NCBI GenBank assembly: GCA_947176615.1
Contig: CAMWRO010000083.1
Location: forward strand, 1-9,512
From: an uncultured Porphyromonadaceae bacterium
GTDB lineage: Bacteria > Bacteroidota > Bacteroidia > Bacteroidales > Muribaculaceae
Reading direction: 5' to 3'
DNA length: 9,512 bases
Every line of letters starts with the position of its first letter. Within the stretch, counting starts at the first letter, position 1. The notes beneath the pieces were generated by a model that saw only the letters and a program-made list of their open reading frames with translations, ran no database searches and was not told the origin of the DNA. Of this stretch, positions 1 through 7,325 are shown one piece after another. Position numbers and translations under genes: made by a program.

Positions 1-1
1 A

Positions 2-27
2 GCCGGTCATTCCCCGTCAAGACCGGC
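2..27. repeat. Short inverted repeat at window edge
   Basis: GCCGGTC (2-8) and GACCGGC (21-27) are perfect 7-bp arms around a 12-base loop. No T-tract follows on either strand within the visible bases, so a terminator role is not supported. It may belong with the other GC-rich hairpins of this flank or with a gene lying left of the window. Confidence 0.4.
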
Positions 28-64
28 AGCTACCGCCGCCGTAAAATCAGATATGCGCTATTGA

Positions 65-176
65 CCACACGCTGCCCGCACCTAAAGGCGCGGTTGCATG
101 TGGCTAACGTTGACACGCGGCTATGCCGCGTAATCGGCGGCTCTGCCGCTGACGATGGGCAGCGGTGTTAAGTTAG
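65..176. repeat. Nested GC-rich inverted repeats with alternative pairings
   Basis: An outer imperfect stem pairs 104-116 with 165-176: CTAAC pairs with GTTAG, then one bulged G (109), then TTGACAC pairs with GTGTTAA with a single G:U. Inside it lie two adjacent hairpins with three-base loops: ACGCGGC/GCCGCGT at 115-131 and GCGGC/GCCGC at 137-149. In a competing fold, CGCTGCCC (70-77) pairs perfectly with GGGCAGCG (157-164). The pattern suggests a folded RNA or single-strand DNA structure, or a REP-like intergenic element. I could not assign it to a named RNA family. Confidence 0.5.
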
Positions 177-237
177 TGACATTGCATTAAACCTCTACTC
201 TCCGACACCGACCCCGATGCAGTTATCGAGTTTAGCA

Positions 238-282
238 AAGACCCCGTTCCCATGTAGTTGTTATCACCGGGAACGGGGTCTT
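238..282 (-). terminator. Probable terminator of the pilus operon
   Basis: Perfect 14-bp arms (238-251 and 269-282) flank a 17-base loop, starting 21 bp beyond the stop codon of the last operon gene. The stem is GC-rich at its centre. The T-run after it on the minus strand is short (three T, then GCTAAA), so it is a weak canonical intrinsic terminator, though stem length and position fit well. The plus-strand side ends in TCTTATTAG, so bidirectional use against a gene left of the window is possible. Confidence 0.65.
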
Positions 283-303
283 ATTAGTTGTATGTTGCGT
301 TTT

Positions 304-3177
304 TTATTTCAGTTCGTCAATATCAAGAAGGTGATACTTGACAGGGTTGTCCTGAGTATGCCGCGGACGGTCTATATTCTGACGTCGGCGCGATATCATC
401 ATGTGGCTTCCCTGAGTATTGTAATCCTGATTGTCGAATTCCATTATTATGCGTATGGGATAAAATGACCGGCTGTTGGCTCGTCGTTGGTCTTCTTTAT
501 AACCATCGTTTGACTGGTCTTTTATATTTCCGGGTTGATGCATTTCGTCTCTCAGTTCTTTGAGCTGTTTAATCGCCCAACAGTCCCAAGGTTTGAATCG
601 AAAGACTTCCAGCCATGTGTCAGCGATGTTAGAGGGGGTATCGCCGGTCAGGTCGGTATATCCAAAATAATTGTTTTTGGAAGAATCGATATAAAAGTAG
701 CATGCACCGCCAAAGTCAGCAATATCGTGACCTGTTGTTTTGAATCCGAAACAGCGGAAATCCAGTCCGGAGATATTGGCACAGAATGACTCGTTGTATA
801 ACAGTTTGCCTTCTTTAAGGGCATCGGTGGTTGACTCGGTTGACCAAATGTCGGCAAGTGAGTCGTCACGGGTTCTGATCTCGTCGGTAATCCATTTGGC
901 GGCAAAGCCAAAACCTCCATATCGGCGCAGTCGCAGAATATCATTCCAAGTGGGGATATAGAAGCTCATGCCTTGTCCTTTTGACGGAACCATATTGCCT
1001 TTTAGAATCGTCGTATAGTTGTACAGCAACGCAATGTGTCCTCGCAAAGATTCGTCACGGGCCGGATCGAAATCTTCATCATAAGGAACACCTTTCTGAC
1101 TTGAATCTTCTCCTTTTCGGCCGGTCGGATACAGATATCCCGGCTCAAGAATTTCGTCGCTGCCGTAGATCTTATTTTCGCTGCCGTCATCAGCGCTATT
1201 TGCATGATAGTCTACAAAAGTCACAGCTCCCGTTCTGCTGGTCTCACTTTGGTCATTATAGCAGATAAGCGGGTCGCCCGCGGCATCAAATGTGCTTTTT
1301 AACGAAAAACCAAACCAGAACTGATTGAAACCTACTTTTCTCAGCGGGTATAAGACACCACCCACAGGAATGACCTTGGGTATAACATAGGCAATGCGGT
1401 TGCCATTGATGTCATGTGTGTCGTCAACGATGGGGTCGTAGGAGACATGGGCCACTTTCTGTCCGTCGACGGTTTTCACGGCAATATGTCCGTTCAGATA
1501 AGCCTCGGAATTTGTAACGGGACGGTCGGGCATAGTGAATGACTCGATATGGTTGTTGGGACCATTCCATGTTATGGTTCCGCCATGCATATAAAACTCG
1601 ACCCATTCCTCGGAATCATATCCTGAATGAGGCTGGTTAAAAAAATCATTAGGCGTATTTCCGTTCATATCTCCGACAAGAAAGGTGTTTATTCGGTCGT
1701 GGCCGTGTCTTGTCCTGAACAATCCTTGTCCCATACCATACTTGACTTTGTGGGGATAAGGCCAAATTTGCGCTGTCAGATTATCTCTTAACATAGCGTA
1801 CTTCGGGACTATATACGGGGTACATCCACCATTCGACAGGTTGGAAGAACTTTTTATGTCATATAAAAAGCGAAGTACCGTTCCTTGAGACAGATCGGGT
1901 ATTTCGGGGGTCTTTAAGTTGTAGAAAACCCATGCCTGAGAGTTTACAGCCAGTTTGAAATTGGTCAGATCTCCATTGTAACCTTGGCGCGTCAACTGCT
2001 GTTTCAGCGAGTCGGTTCCTCCGGGGCAGGTCGCGACCATATATTGTTCATTTCGTCCGAGATTTCCGTTGCCGAGTTCAAAGGTGTTATCATCGTTGTC
2101 GACACTTGCGTTCATATAGTTGGGGGCGCCTTCAGCCTCTCCGGGCCAGTAGAGATATTCTCGACACAGATACCCGACAAGTTCGCCATCCTCGGGGTCA
2201 TATACCTCCAACACCCATGTGTCTTCATCCTCGACATCGATGACGGGAGGAGTGAATGATGAGATGGTGAAATAGTAGTTGTGGCCGGGCAGGAGGTTGA
2301 TGTCTTTTTTCAGGCGGTAGTTTTTGGTTGTGTTGTTAGTGTTCTCTACCGTCAGGAAAGCTCCCTCTGTGGCCGAGATGGTGCGGCATGCAGGCACGGC
2401 GGCACGATAGACGAGCAGCTTGCCCTCATCCTCTTTCCCCTCGCGAGTGCTGTTGATGGGGTGGGTCATGATGATGTCACAAAGAGGCTGGTCGTCAGCC
2501 ACGCTGTAGGTCATGGCACTCAGGTTCTCGGTTGAGAGGTTTATCCCGGTCGCGGTCAGCGGCTGACCGTGGACAGTGATGTCTTTATAATACTTGGCAT
2601 CTTTTTCGGGAACTATGACAAGAATATTGGCCATAGCGTGGTCAAAGATGATGTGGACATTCTTTTCTCCGGGTGTGACGTAGTCCCAGAGCAGGTCAGA
2701 TTGCTCATAGAACGACAGTGCCCCCTCTTTGTCAACCGATTGGTCGGTTTTGACGCTATGGGTATAGTCGCGGGCCTTGTCAATCGTCATTGACGCATCA
2801 TAGGGGTAGTAAAACAGATAGCGGGCCATGCCGCGGCTGAGTTCTTTATCGGTGCGGGCGACGAGTGCCTGTATTTTCTGACCGGTGTTGAGGTTTTCAC
2901 GAGCCTCGACAGTCATCGGGACATTTGATTCAATGAGCGCACCGCTTTCGTCAAATGAAAATGCGCCGACAATATCGCCGGATTCAAACGTGGACACATG
3001 CTCGTTTTCATAAGCGACACGAGAATCGGGGTCATTGCCGCCTATGATAAAATATTCATCGGATGCCCAATTGTCATTATAGACGGCATCGGGCATATCA
3101 TCTTCGCAGCCTGACAATCCACAAGCCATTATTGTGGCGAAAACCGTTGGAATGAATTTATACCGTAGTATTCTCAT
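304..3177 (-). CDS. Fimbrillin-family tip lipoprotein with FISUMP-like C-terminal region (mfa5 position)
   Basis: This is a 957-residue surface lipoprotein, probably the pilus tip adhesin. A signal peptide ends in LSGC, placing the lipidated Cys at 24, and the following EDD resembles the Bacteroidota surface-export signal. Residues about 45-310 look like a fimbrillin (Mfa_like_1) domain: SR at 52-53, ESGDIVGAF at 65-73, IIFDHAMANILV at 176-187 and LLPGHNYYFTIS at 295-306. Residues about 320-957 are a long extension with eight Cys. Its last part reads like a diverged FISUMP domain: LLYNY (717-721), FYIPTWNDIL (739-748), NISGLDFRCFGF (801-812), ACYFY (825-829) and YPIRI (906-910), then an Arg-rich tail. 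No MIDAS-type DxSxS or other von Willebrand A feature was seen, unlike P. gingivalis Mfa5, which is also longer (about 1,228 residues). The gene starts 2 bp after the previous stop. The fimbrillin call is fairly sure; ligand and C-terminal family are inference. Confidence 0.8.
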   Translation of the reverse strand: MRILRYKFIPTVFATIMACGLSGCEDDMPDAVYNDNWASDEYFIIGGNDPDSRVAYENEHVSTFESGDIVGAFSFDESGALIESNVPMTVEARENLNTGQKIQALVARTDKELSRGMARYLFYYPYDASMTIDKARDYTHSVKTDQSVDKEGALSFYEQSDLLWDYVTPGEKNVHIIFDHAMANILVIVPEKDAKYYKDITVHGQPLTATGINLSTENLSAMTYSVADDQPLCDIIMTHPINSTREGKEDEGKLLVYRAAVPACRTISATEGAFLTVENTNNTTKNYRLKKDINLLPGHNYYFTISSFTPPVIDVEDEDTWVLEVYDPEDGELVGYLCREYLYWPGEAEGAPNYMNASVDNDDNTFELGNGNLGRNEQYMVATCPGGTDSLKQQLTRQGYNGDLTNFKLAVNSQAWVFYNLKTPEIPDLSQGTVLRFLYDIKSSSNLSNGGCTPYIVPKYAMLRDNLTAQIWPYPHKVKYGMGQGLFRTRHGHDRINTFLVGDMNGNTPNDFFNQPHSGYDSEEWVEFYMHGGTITWNGPNNHIESFTMPDRPVTNSEAYLNGHIAVKTVDGQKVAHVSYDPIVDDTHDINGNRIAYVIPKVIPVGGVLYPLRKVGFNQFWFGFSLKSTFDAAGDPLICYNDQSETSRTGAVTFVDYHANSADDGSENKIYGSDEILEPGYLYPTGRKGEDSSQKGVPYDEDFDPARDESLRGHIALLYNYTTILKGNMVPSKGQGMSFYIPTWNDILRLRRYGGFGFAAKWITDEIRTRDDSLADIWSTESTTDALKEGKLLYNESFCANISGLDFRCFGFKTTGHDIADFGGACYFYIDSSKNNYFGYTDLTGDTPSNIADTWLEVFRFKPWDCWAIKQLKELRDEMHQPGNIKDQSNDGYKEDQRRANSRSFYPIRIIMEFDNQDYNTQGSHMMISRRRQNIDRPRHTQDNPVKYHLLDIDELK

Positions 3178-3179
3178 GG

Positions 3180-4709
3180 TTATGTTCTTTTTATTTCTTC
3201 AAGATCGTTGTCTTCTCCGTCGGCCCAGTCGCGGATTTCGAGCGACCACACGTCGGCTCGGCGGAGGCGGATTATATAAAGTTTGTTTTCCTCGATTGCG
3301 GGAACAGGCAGTAGCTTTCTCAGCGGGATTTTCTGCTCTTTCTCTCCACCGTCGTCAAACACAAGGAACCCTGCCTCGTCGGTGTCGGGAACCGGCTGAG
3401 GGGGAAGAATTATGCGGTAATGGTTTTCCCCGATTTGGTTGGGGTACATGTTTTCGGGCCATCGCTGGATGTAATTGATACAGCTTCGGTCAGACTGATG
3501 CTTGTGATGCTCAGGATTTTTATCGGGAAACATCCAAGTAAACTTGTCGATACTCGTGTCATATTTGCGACCGATAATGAAACCGCCCCATGTGTAATCG
3601 CCGCCTTTCCACGCTATCTCGCGGTCTGCGTCAGAATAATACAGTCTGACATCCTTGACGGGGAAATCGGTTTCGATTTCAATGGCAGCATGTCTTTTAA
3701 GGAATTTAACCTCAAGGGTTGTCTGCTCGCAATTGCTGTTGAGCGGGTTGCCGTTCCGGTCTAATTCACGCAGAGCCGACATAAAATCACTGCGCTCGAA
3801 GGCTTTGTCATTTCGTTGGTCGGTAGAAACGAAGACGGGATATTCGGTCCATCCGTAATGAGTCCATTTATTGCGCGGAATCTCGCCGGTCGGCTCAAAG
3901 TTGAAAATAGATGCCTTGGACATCTCGGCTGCGAAAATGCGCAAGCTCGCATAAAAAGCAACACCGGGCCACCAAGAATGCTCAATGCTGTATTTTTCTT
4001 GGCCGTGACCGTTTCCGTAATGGCCGAATTTCAACCCTTCGTTCTGAGCGCAATGGGGATATTCGATATAGCTGTAAAACGGTTTTGAGCCGTTGTCGCT
4101 TTCGTAGGATTCCAAAGATTTCTGCAGATTACCCCATAACTCCTCGTTGTAGATAAAGGGATAGTGGAATACAAAGGCGTAGTCGATATCTGATTTTTTC
4201 AAATAAAGATATTCGTCACTCGCTGATTCATACCCCTCGACAAGATTCAGGCGTGTGATATACTCGTTTTCGTCCTGATCTATATCATGCCAGATATTGA
4301 AGTTGGGATCATCGGTGGCATATTGGTTGTCAGCGTTCTTGAACTTTTTCAGTACGATATACCGGCCGCTCTTGTCAACTTCCCACATGGTGGCCATGTA
4401 ATACTCCTTGTGTCGGACAACATCCACGTTTGCTGTTCCGTCCCACATCTGCTCTGCTACACCACGACTTGAGATTATGCAGCCGATTTTGTCGCCGGGC
4501 TCGAATTTTCCCGACAGACCTGATGAGGAGACGCGGGATTTGATGTCAGAGAGTGAAAAACGGATGACGCCGGGGAGCTCGGCGGGGTCGGTGACGGGGG
4601 TGTCGGGTGCTGCGGGCATGTCGTTGTCACTACACGACGTTGTGGCTGTCGCGAGGGCGGCGGCCACTGTAAAGAGGGTGATGAGGTGTCGGAATGCTTT
4701 AGTATTCAT
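3180..4709 (-). CDS. Fimbrillin-family minor tip subunit (mfa4 position)
   Basis: This is a 509-residue lipoprotein precursor. The signal peptide runs to TTSC, giving a lipidated Cys at 26, followed by SDND. The Mfa_like_1 fimbrillin signature is clear: SR at 58-59 followed by GKFEPGDKIGCI at 66-77, a second-sheet motif LKRHAAIEIE at 337-346, and a closing strand with IIRLRRADVWSLEIRDW at 479-495. It is much longer than P. gingivalis Mfa4 (about 333 residues). The extra length lies mainly in an aromatic and His-containing middle region (about 100-330, including H230, H235 and H244) and a His-rich loop at 401-404. The start overlaps the upstream gene by 11 bp, so translation is probably coupled. 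The role as a tip or accessory subunit is inferred from family and gene order; equivalence to Mfa4 is positional rather than shown by sequence identity. Confidence 0.8.
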   Translation of the reverse strand: MNTKAFRHLITLFTVAAALATATTSCSDNDMPAAPDTPVTDPAELPGVIRFSLSDIKSRVSSSGLSGKFEPGDKIGCIISSRGVAEQMWDGTANVDVVRHKEYYMATMWEVDKSGRYIVLKKFKNADNQYATDDPNFNIWHDIDQDENEYITRLNLVEGYESASDEYLYLKKSDIDYAFVFHYPFIYNEELWGNLQKSLESYESDNGSKPFYSYIEYPHCAQNEGLKFGHYGNGHGQEKYSIEHSWWPGVAFYASLRIFAAEMSKASIFNFEPTGEIPRNKWTHYGWTEYPVFVSTDQRNDKAFERSDFMSALRELDRNGNPLNSNCEQTTLEVKFLKRHAAIEIETDFPVKDVRLYYSDADREIAWKGGDYTWGGFIIGRKYDTSIDKFTWMFPDKNPEHHKHQSDRSCINYIQRWPENMYPNQIGENHYRIILPPQPVPDTDEAGFLVFDDGGEKEQKIPLRKLLPVPAIEENKLYIIRLRRADVWSLEIRDWADGEDNDLEEIKRT

Positions 4710-5922
4710 AGGTCCAGTCTCCTCCTTTCTCCATGTCGGCGATTGTCACGCGGAAGCGCAGGTGGTCTTCCTCAGGGGTTATGTTTATATTCTCGATGTC
4801 AAACTTGTAGTAGTGGTTGCGAATTACGTTGTAGAAGGTGCCTGTGGGAGAGTTGGCGGGGTAGGCGTCGTCAGTGTATTTCTTGAACTGTATGCCGCGG
4901 TCGCCTTCAAATGTTATTGTCTCGGCATCCTCCTCGCCACGGGGTCGCACGGTGACGGCGATTGTGGCGCGGGTGTCGGCCGATGTGGTGTTGTCCCACT
5001 CGGGGATGTAGATGCGGAATTTTTCAGTGCCGTTTTCGTCGACAGGGTAGAAGTCGAGGCCGTCGGTCGCGGCGGTGGCATATCCGCGGAACGAGTCACC
5101 GATGCGAATCGACTCGGTGGCGCCGGTGGTGAGGTCAACGCCGCCGGGCACGGTGTAGCCTCCGGCATTGCGGCGGTCGATGGCGACGGAGACAATCTCG
5201 AAATCGCTGAGGGCCTGACTCTCGGCGGCAAGCGCCACGTCGACCTTGGCGGCGGCGCGGAGCAGGTGGATTGTGCCGATTTCGTTCCGATAGCCGGGGG
5301 TGAAGTCGAGGGTCTTGGTCACGAGTCCATACATGGGTATGGTCTGCGCGGGGCCTGCCGAGGTGTTGTCCCAGCTGTAGGTCCACTCGTCGATTGCGGC
5401 TTGGAAGAATTCGGTCGCCGGGGTCTCGGTATCGGGAGCGTTGGCGGTAATGACGATTTTGTATTGTTTGCCTGATTCGAGTGACACGTCTTTGCCTGTG
5501 ACGGTGCCTTCAAATGTGTAGTTATTCTTGTTGTCCTTGTCGCGGATCGCTAAAAGCGATGTTATAGTGGCGGCAAGGTCGCCGGTGGCGGCATCGACGA
5601 GTGTGACGCGGAGTGAGCGGGGATTGATTGTGTTGTCATAGTCATCGCCGGGATCCCAGTCGGGGAATTCTCCCGAGATTCCTTCTCCCCAGTTTTCATA
5701 AGAATCGCCGGCGCGCGAGGCAAGGACAGGCGGGGCGTCCTTCTCATTCATTGCAAGCCTGAATGAGAGTTTGACCTCTGTCGCGGTGTTGCTGTTGTTG
5801 ATGTTTTCACCGGGGGCGTCGGGTGTGGGGTCATCATCATATATGACCCCACACGATGACGCAGCCAGTGCCACGACGCATAGTGTAAGCGGGAGTGTTA
5901 GTATGTTGGTTTGTAAAGACAT
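4699..5922 (-). CDS. Mfa3-like accessory/adaptor pilus lipoprotein
   Basis: This is a 407-residue precursor, probably the adaptor joining the shaft to the tip subunits. I chose the ATG at 5922 because the signal peptide then starts normally (MSLQTN, hydrophobic core, SSC with lipid Cys at 24). The frame can be extended to a TTG at 5970, but that adds 16 residues encoded by the intergenic heptamer repeat and puts polar sequence before the signal peptide. After the Cys come GVIYDDD and a Pro/Asp-rich linker. Numbered from this start, family-like motifs are SR at 69-70, IPMYGLV at 195-201, LLRAAAKVDVAL at 221-232 (the conserved strand of FimA/Mfa-type pilins) and IRNHYYKFDI near 368-377. It follows the anchor gene by 72 bp and overlaps the next gene by 11 bp. 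The pilus-subunit call is strong; the Mfa3 equivalence rests on position and general resemblance. Confidence 0.75.
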   Translation of the reverse strand: MSLQTNILTLPLTLCVVALAASSCGVIYDDDPTPDAPGENINNSNTATEVKLSFRLAMNEKDAPPVLASRAGDSYENWGEGISGEFPDWDPGDDYDNTINPRSLRVTLVDAATGDLAATITSLLAIRDKDNKNNYTFEGTVTGKDVSLESGKQYKIVITANAPDTETPATEFFQAAIDEWTYSWDNTSAGPAQTIPMYGLVTKTLDFTPGYRNEIGTIHLLRAAAKVDVALAAESQALSDFEIVSVAIDRRNAGGYTVPGGVDLTTGATESIRIGDSFRGYATAATDGLDFYPVDENGTEKFRIYIPEWDNTTSADTRATIAVTVRPRGEEDAETITFEGDRGIQFKKYTDDAYPANSPTGTFYNVIRNHYYKFDIENINITPEEDHLRFRVTIADMEKGGDWTYEY

Positions 5923-5966
5923 TTGTTTTAATTCATAAATCATCATGCACAATGCATAATTAATTC

Positions 5967-5994
5967 TCAATTCTCAATTTTCAATTCTCAATTC
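5967..5994. repeat. Tandem 7-bp repeat (TCAATTC) between anchor and Mfa3-like genes
   Basis: There are four head-to-tail copies of TCAATTC on the plus strand, the second carrying one change (TCAATTT). The flank at 5960-5966 (TTAATTC) is one base off, and 5946-5959 continues the 7-bp rhythm with TGCACAA and TGCATAA. A fifth partial copy supplies the TGA stop of the anchor gene (5995-5997). Such heptamer tracts are a common intergenic feature in Bacteroidota; no function is known to me. Confidence 0.8.
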
Positions 5995-7059
5995 TCATTG
6001 GAGCGTGGAGTTGTTGTAGACCACAAACCACTTGTTGATGTGAATCTGCTTGGTTGCCCAGTTGTTCTGGTCATCGAGCAGGAATGTCATGGTGTAGCGG
6101 TCCTGACGGTCGAGAAACTCGTTGTCGCTCATGGAGTATCCGTCAAAAGCCTTGGTCATGAGGGCCAAGTCGATGGCGGGGAGGGAGAATATCACTTTTC
6201 CGGTCGAGATTTCGGTGACGCGGAGCACGGCGTTGTTGGAGTCAAGCAACCGGCCCACAGAAATTTCGGCAGCCACGGCGTTGATGACAGTCGTGGCGGG
6301 GCGGTCGGCTGTGAGTTCGGGGTCTTGTGCGACGGCGGCAATCTGAGTCTCGGGGAATTTGAGCTGGGCCGAGGCGCCCTCGATTTCAAAGGCGTGGTAG
6401 GTCACGCGGGAGTCGGCGAGGAGCTTGTTGTCGCTGTCCATGTGGCCGTTGTCGTCGCTGATGTCAAACTTGAAGTTCTTCGGGTCCATCGTCACGTCGC
6501 CTTGGTGCTGCAGCACGATGCGGAAGATGTTGGTGTTCTTGATCAGTTCCATCGGGATGACGTGGTCGCCGGGATCGTCGGCGATGGTGATTGTCTTCTT
6601 TCCGTGGAACATGTGCAGGAGGTTGCGGTATATGTCGCCGTTATCGTCGCGGTTTATGCGGCAGGTGTAGTCGGGGGTGCGGCCTGTTTCATTGCCGCGG
6701 CTGTCGGGGTTGACGGTAAAGGCGGGATTGTCTTTCACGCCGCACCACGCGAGGAGCGTGTAGTCGCCCGTGGGGAGGTCGGTGAGACGGATAGAGAAAT
6801 TTTCGGCATTTTCTTGGGTGACGGGCTCGCTGAATGACCTGACAAGCCGCTCGGAGCGGTCAAAGACATAAAGGTTGACCGAAGCCACCTCATAGGGGAA
6901 TGCGTCACCATATTTCAGGTGGTGGATGTATTTGAATTTCACTTCATATCGGGATTCGCAGTCGCCTTCGTTGTCAAAGATGGTGCTGTCACACGATACT
7001 GTCGACACTGTCAGTGCCGCAAGAGAGAGAAGTGTTGCAAATGTCTTGGTCAGTTTCAT
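5995..7059 (-). CDS. FimB/Mfa2-family fimbrial anchor lipoprotein
   Basis: This 354-residue outer-membrane lipoprotein is expected to anchor the pilus base and limit its length, as Mfa2 and FimB do in P. gingivalis. The signal peptide ends at TVSC (lipid Cys 23). The sequence after it is the family hallmark: CDSTIFDNEGDC, then a YEVKFKY strand (39-45), VASVNLYVFD (58-67) and LPTGDYTLLAWCG (95-107). The C-terminal block EFLDRQDRYTMTFLL (314-328) followed by IHINKWFVV (339-347) is also typical. Length is normal for the family. The ATG at 7059 gives a standard signal peptide and has an A/T-rich leader. The gene lies after the internal terminator, so its expression should be lower than that of the shaft gene. 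Call is confident. Confidence 0.92.
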   Translation of the reverse strand: MKLTKTFATLLSLAALTVSTVSCDSTIFDNEGDCESRYEVKFKYIHHLKYGDAFPYEVASVNLYVFDRSERLVRSFSEPVTQENAENFSIRLTDLPTGDYTLLAWCGVKDNPAFTVNPDSRGNETGRTPDYTCRINRDDNGDIYRNLLHMFHGKKTITIADDPGDHVIPMELIKNTNIFRIVLQHQGDVTMDPKNFKFDISDDNGHMDSDNKLLADSRVTYHAFEIEGASAQLKFPETQIAAVAQDPELTADRPATTVINAVAAEISVGRLLDSNNAVLRVTEISTGKVIFSLPAIDLALMTKAFDGYSMSDNEFLDRQDRYTMTFLLDDQNNWATKQIHINKWFVVYNNSTLQ

Positions 7060-7098
7060 GTTTAGGATTGCTGATTGGTCAAGTGGTTGTTATGATGA

Positions 7099-7118
7099 GG
7101 AAACCGATTGGGGTTTCC
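7099..7118 (-). other. Leader hairpin upstream of anchor gene
   Basis: GGAAACC (7099-7105) and GGTTTCC (7112-7118) are perfect 7-bp arms with a six-base loop, 40 bp ahead of the anchor start codon on the minus strand. No T-tract follows, so it is not a terminator. It might protect the 5' end of a processed downstream mRNA. Confidence 0.45.
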
Positions 7119-7142
7119 GTAGTGATGTCAGTTTTTAAAGTG

Positions 7143-7179
7143 GCATCCGCGGCATGCGGGATGCGGTGGTGCGCCACCG
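7143..7179 (-). other. Two adjacent GC-rich hairpins
   Basis: GCATCCGC (7143-7150) pairs with 7156-7164 with one bulged G and a five-base loop. The next bases form CGGTGG/CCACCG (7164-7169 and 7174-7179) with a four-base loop; the two hairpins share base 7164. Neither is followed by a run of T on the minus strand. They lie just downstream of the terminator in transcript order. Confidence 0.45.
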
Positions 7180-7218
7180 GGGGGCGCGGGGTGTGGAGAG
7201 GTCGTAGGTGGGGGAGAG

Positions 7219-7265
7219 AAAAAATCGCGGAGGCGCGAGGCCGGGAGGCTGAGCGCCTCCGCGAT
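7219..7265 (-). terminator. Intrinsic terminator after the shaft pilin gene
   Basis: ATCGCGGAGGCGC (7224-7236) and its exact reverse complement (7253-7265) form a 13-bp GC-rich stem around a 16-base loop. On the minus strand the stem ends in a run of T (six counting the stem's last base, 7224-7219), then CTCTCC. It begins 60 bp after the shaft stop codon. This is a canonical Rho-independent terminator and implies that much of the shaft mRNA is monocistronic. Confidence 0.88.
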
Positions 7266-7325
7266 GATTAGGAACGATTTTTTAGGTAGATTCTAAAGTG
7301 AGAGGGGAGAGGATCGGAATGAGGA

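Larger units (their letters stand above)
1..303. other. Left flank, non-coding, rich in inverted repeats
   Basis: No gene can be supported here. The only open frame of any length (from 217, plus strand) runs antisense into the end of the tip-protein gene and has no signal peptide or recognisable motif. The stretch holds a 7-bp-arm hairpin at 2-27, a set of nested GC-rich inverted repeats at 65-176, and the hairpin at 238-282 that probably ends the pilus operon. Bases 177-237 show nothing I recognise. Confidence 0.7.
7060..7325 (-). promoter_or_regulatory. Structured intergenic region between shaft and anchor genes
   Basis: This 266-bp gap is the only long break inside the operon. In transcript order it contains the intrinsic terminator (7219-7265), a pair of GC-rich hairpins (7143-7179) and a 7-bp-arm hairpin in the leader of the anchor gene (7099-7118). 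I see no open frame worth calling and no clear Bacteroidota -33/-7 pair, so whether the minor-subunit genes have their own promoter here or rely on read-through cannot be decided from sequence. Confidence 0.6.

Noticed and set aside
102..176. Possible integron attC site, from the bulged outer stem with CTAAC and GTTAG ends
   Set aside because: The end motifs do not fit the RYYYAAC/GTTRRRY consensus, and there is no cassette array or integrase in the window.
304..3177. Von Willebrand A domain in the tip protein, as in P. gingivalis Mfa5
   Set aside because: No DxSxS MIDAS motif or surrounding vWA pattern was found in the 957 residues.
4408..5475. Long plus-strand open frame (355 codons) antisense to the Mfa3-like and mfa4-position genes
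   Set aside because: It has a repetitive Gly/Val-rich composition typical of the reverse complement of a GC-rich gene, with no signal peptide or motif. The minus-strand frames have clear lipoprotein and pilin features.
5923..5970. Upstream TTG start extending the Mfa3-like protein by 16 residues
   Set aside because: The extension is encoded by the heptamer-repeat spacer and would put polar residues ahead of a normal signal peptide; the internal ATG at 5922 fits a lipoprotein start.
5998..6837. Plus-strand open frame (279 codons) antisense to the anchor gene
   Set aside because: It is the exact shadow of a confidently identified FimB/Mfa2 anchor, Val/Gly-rich and without family motifs.
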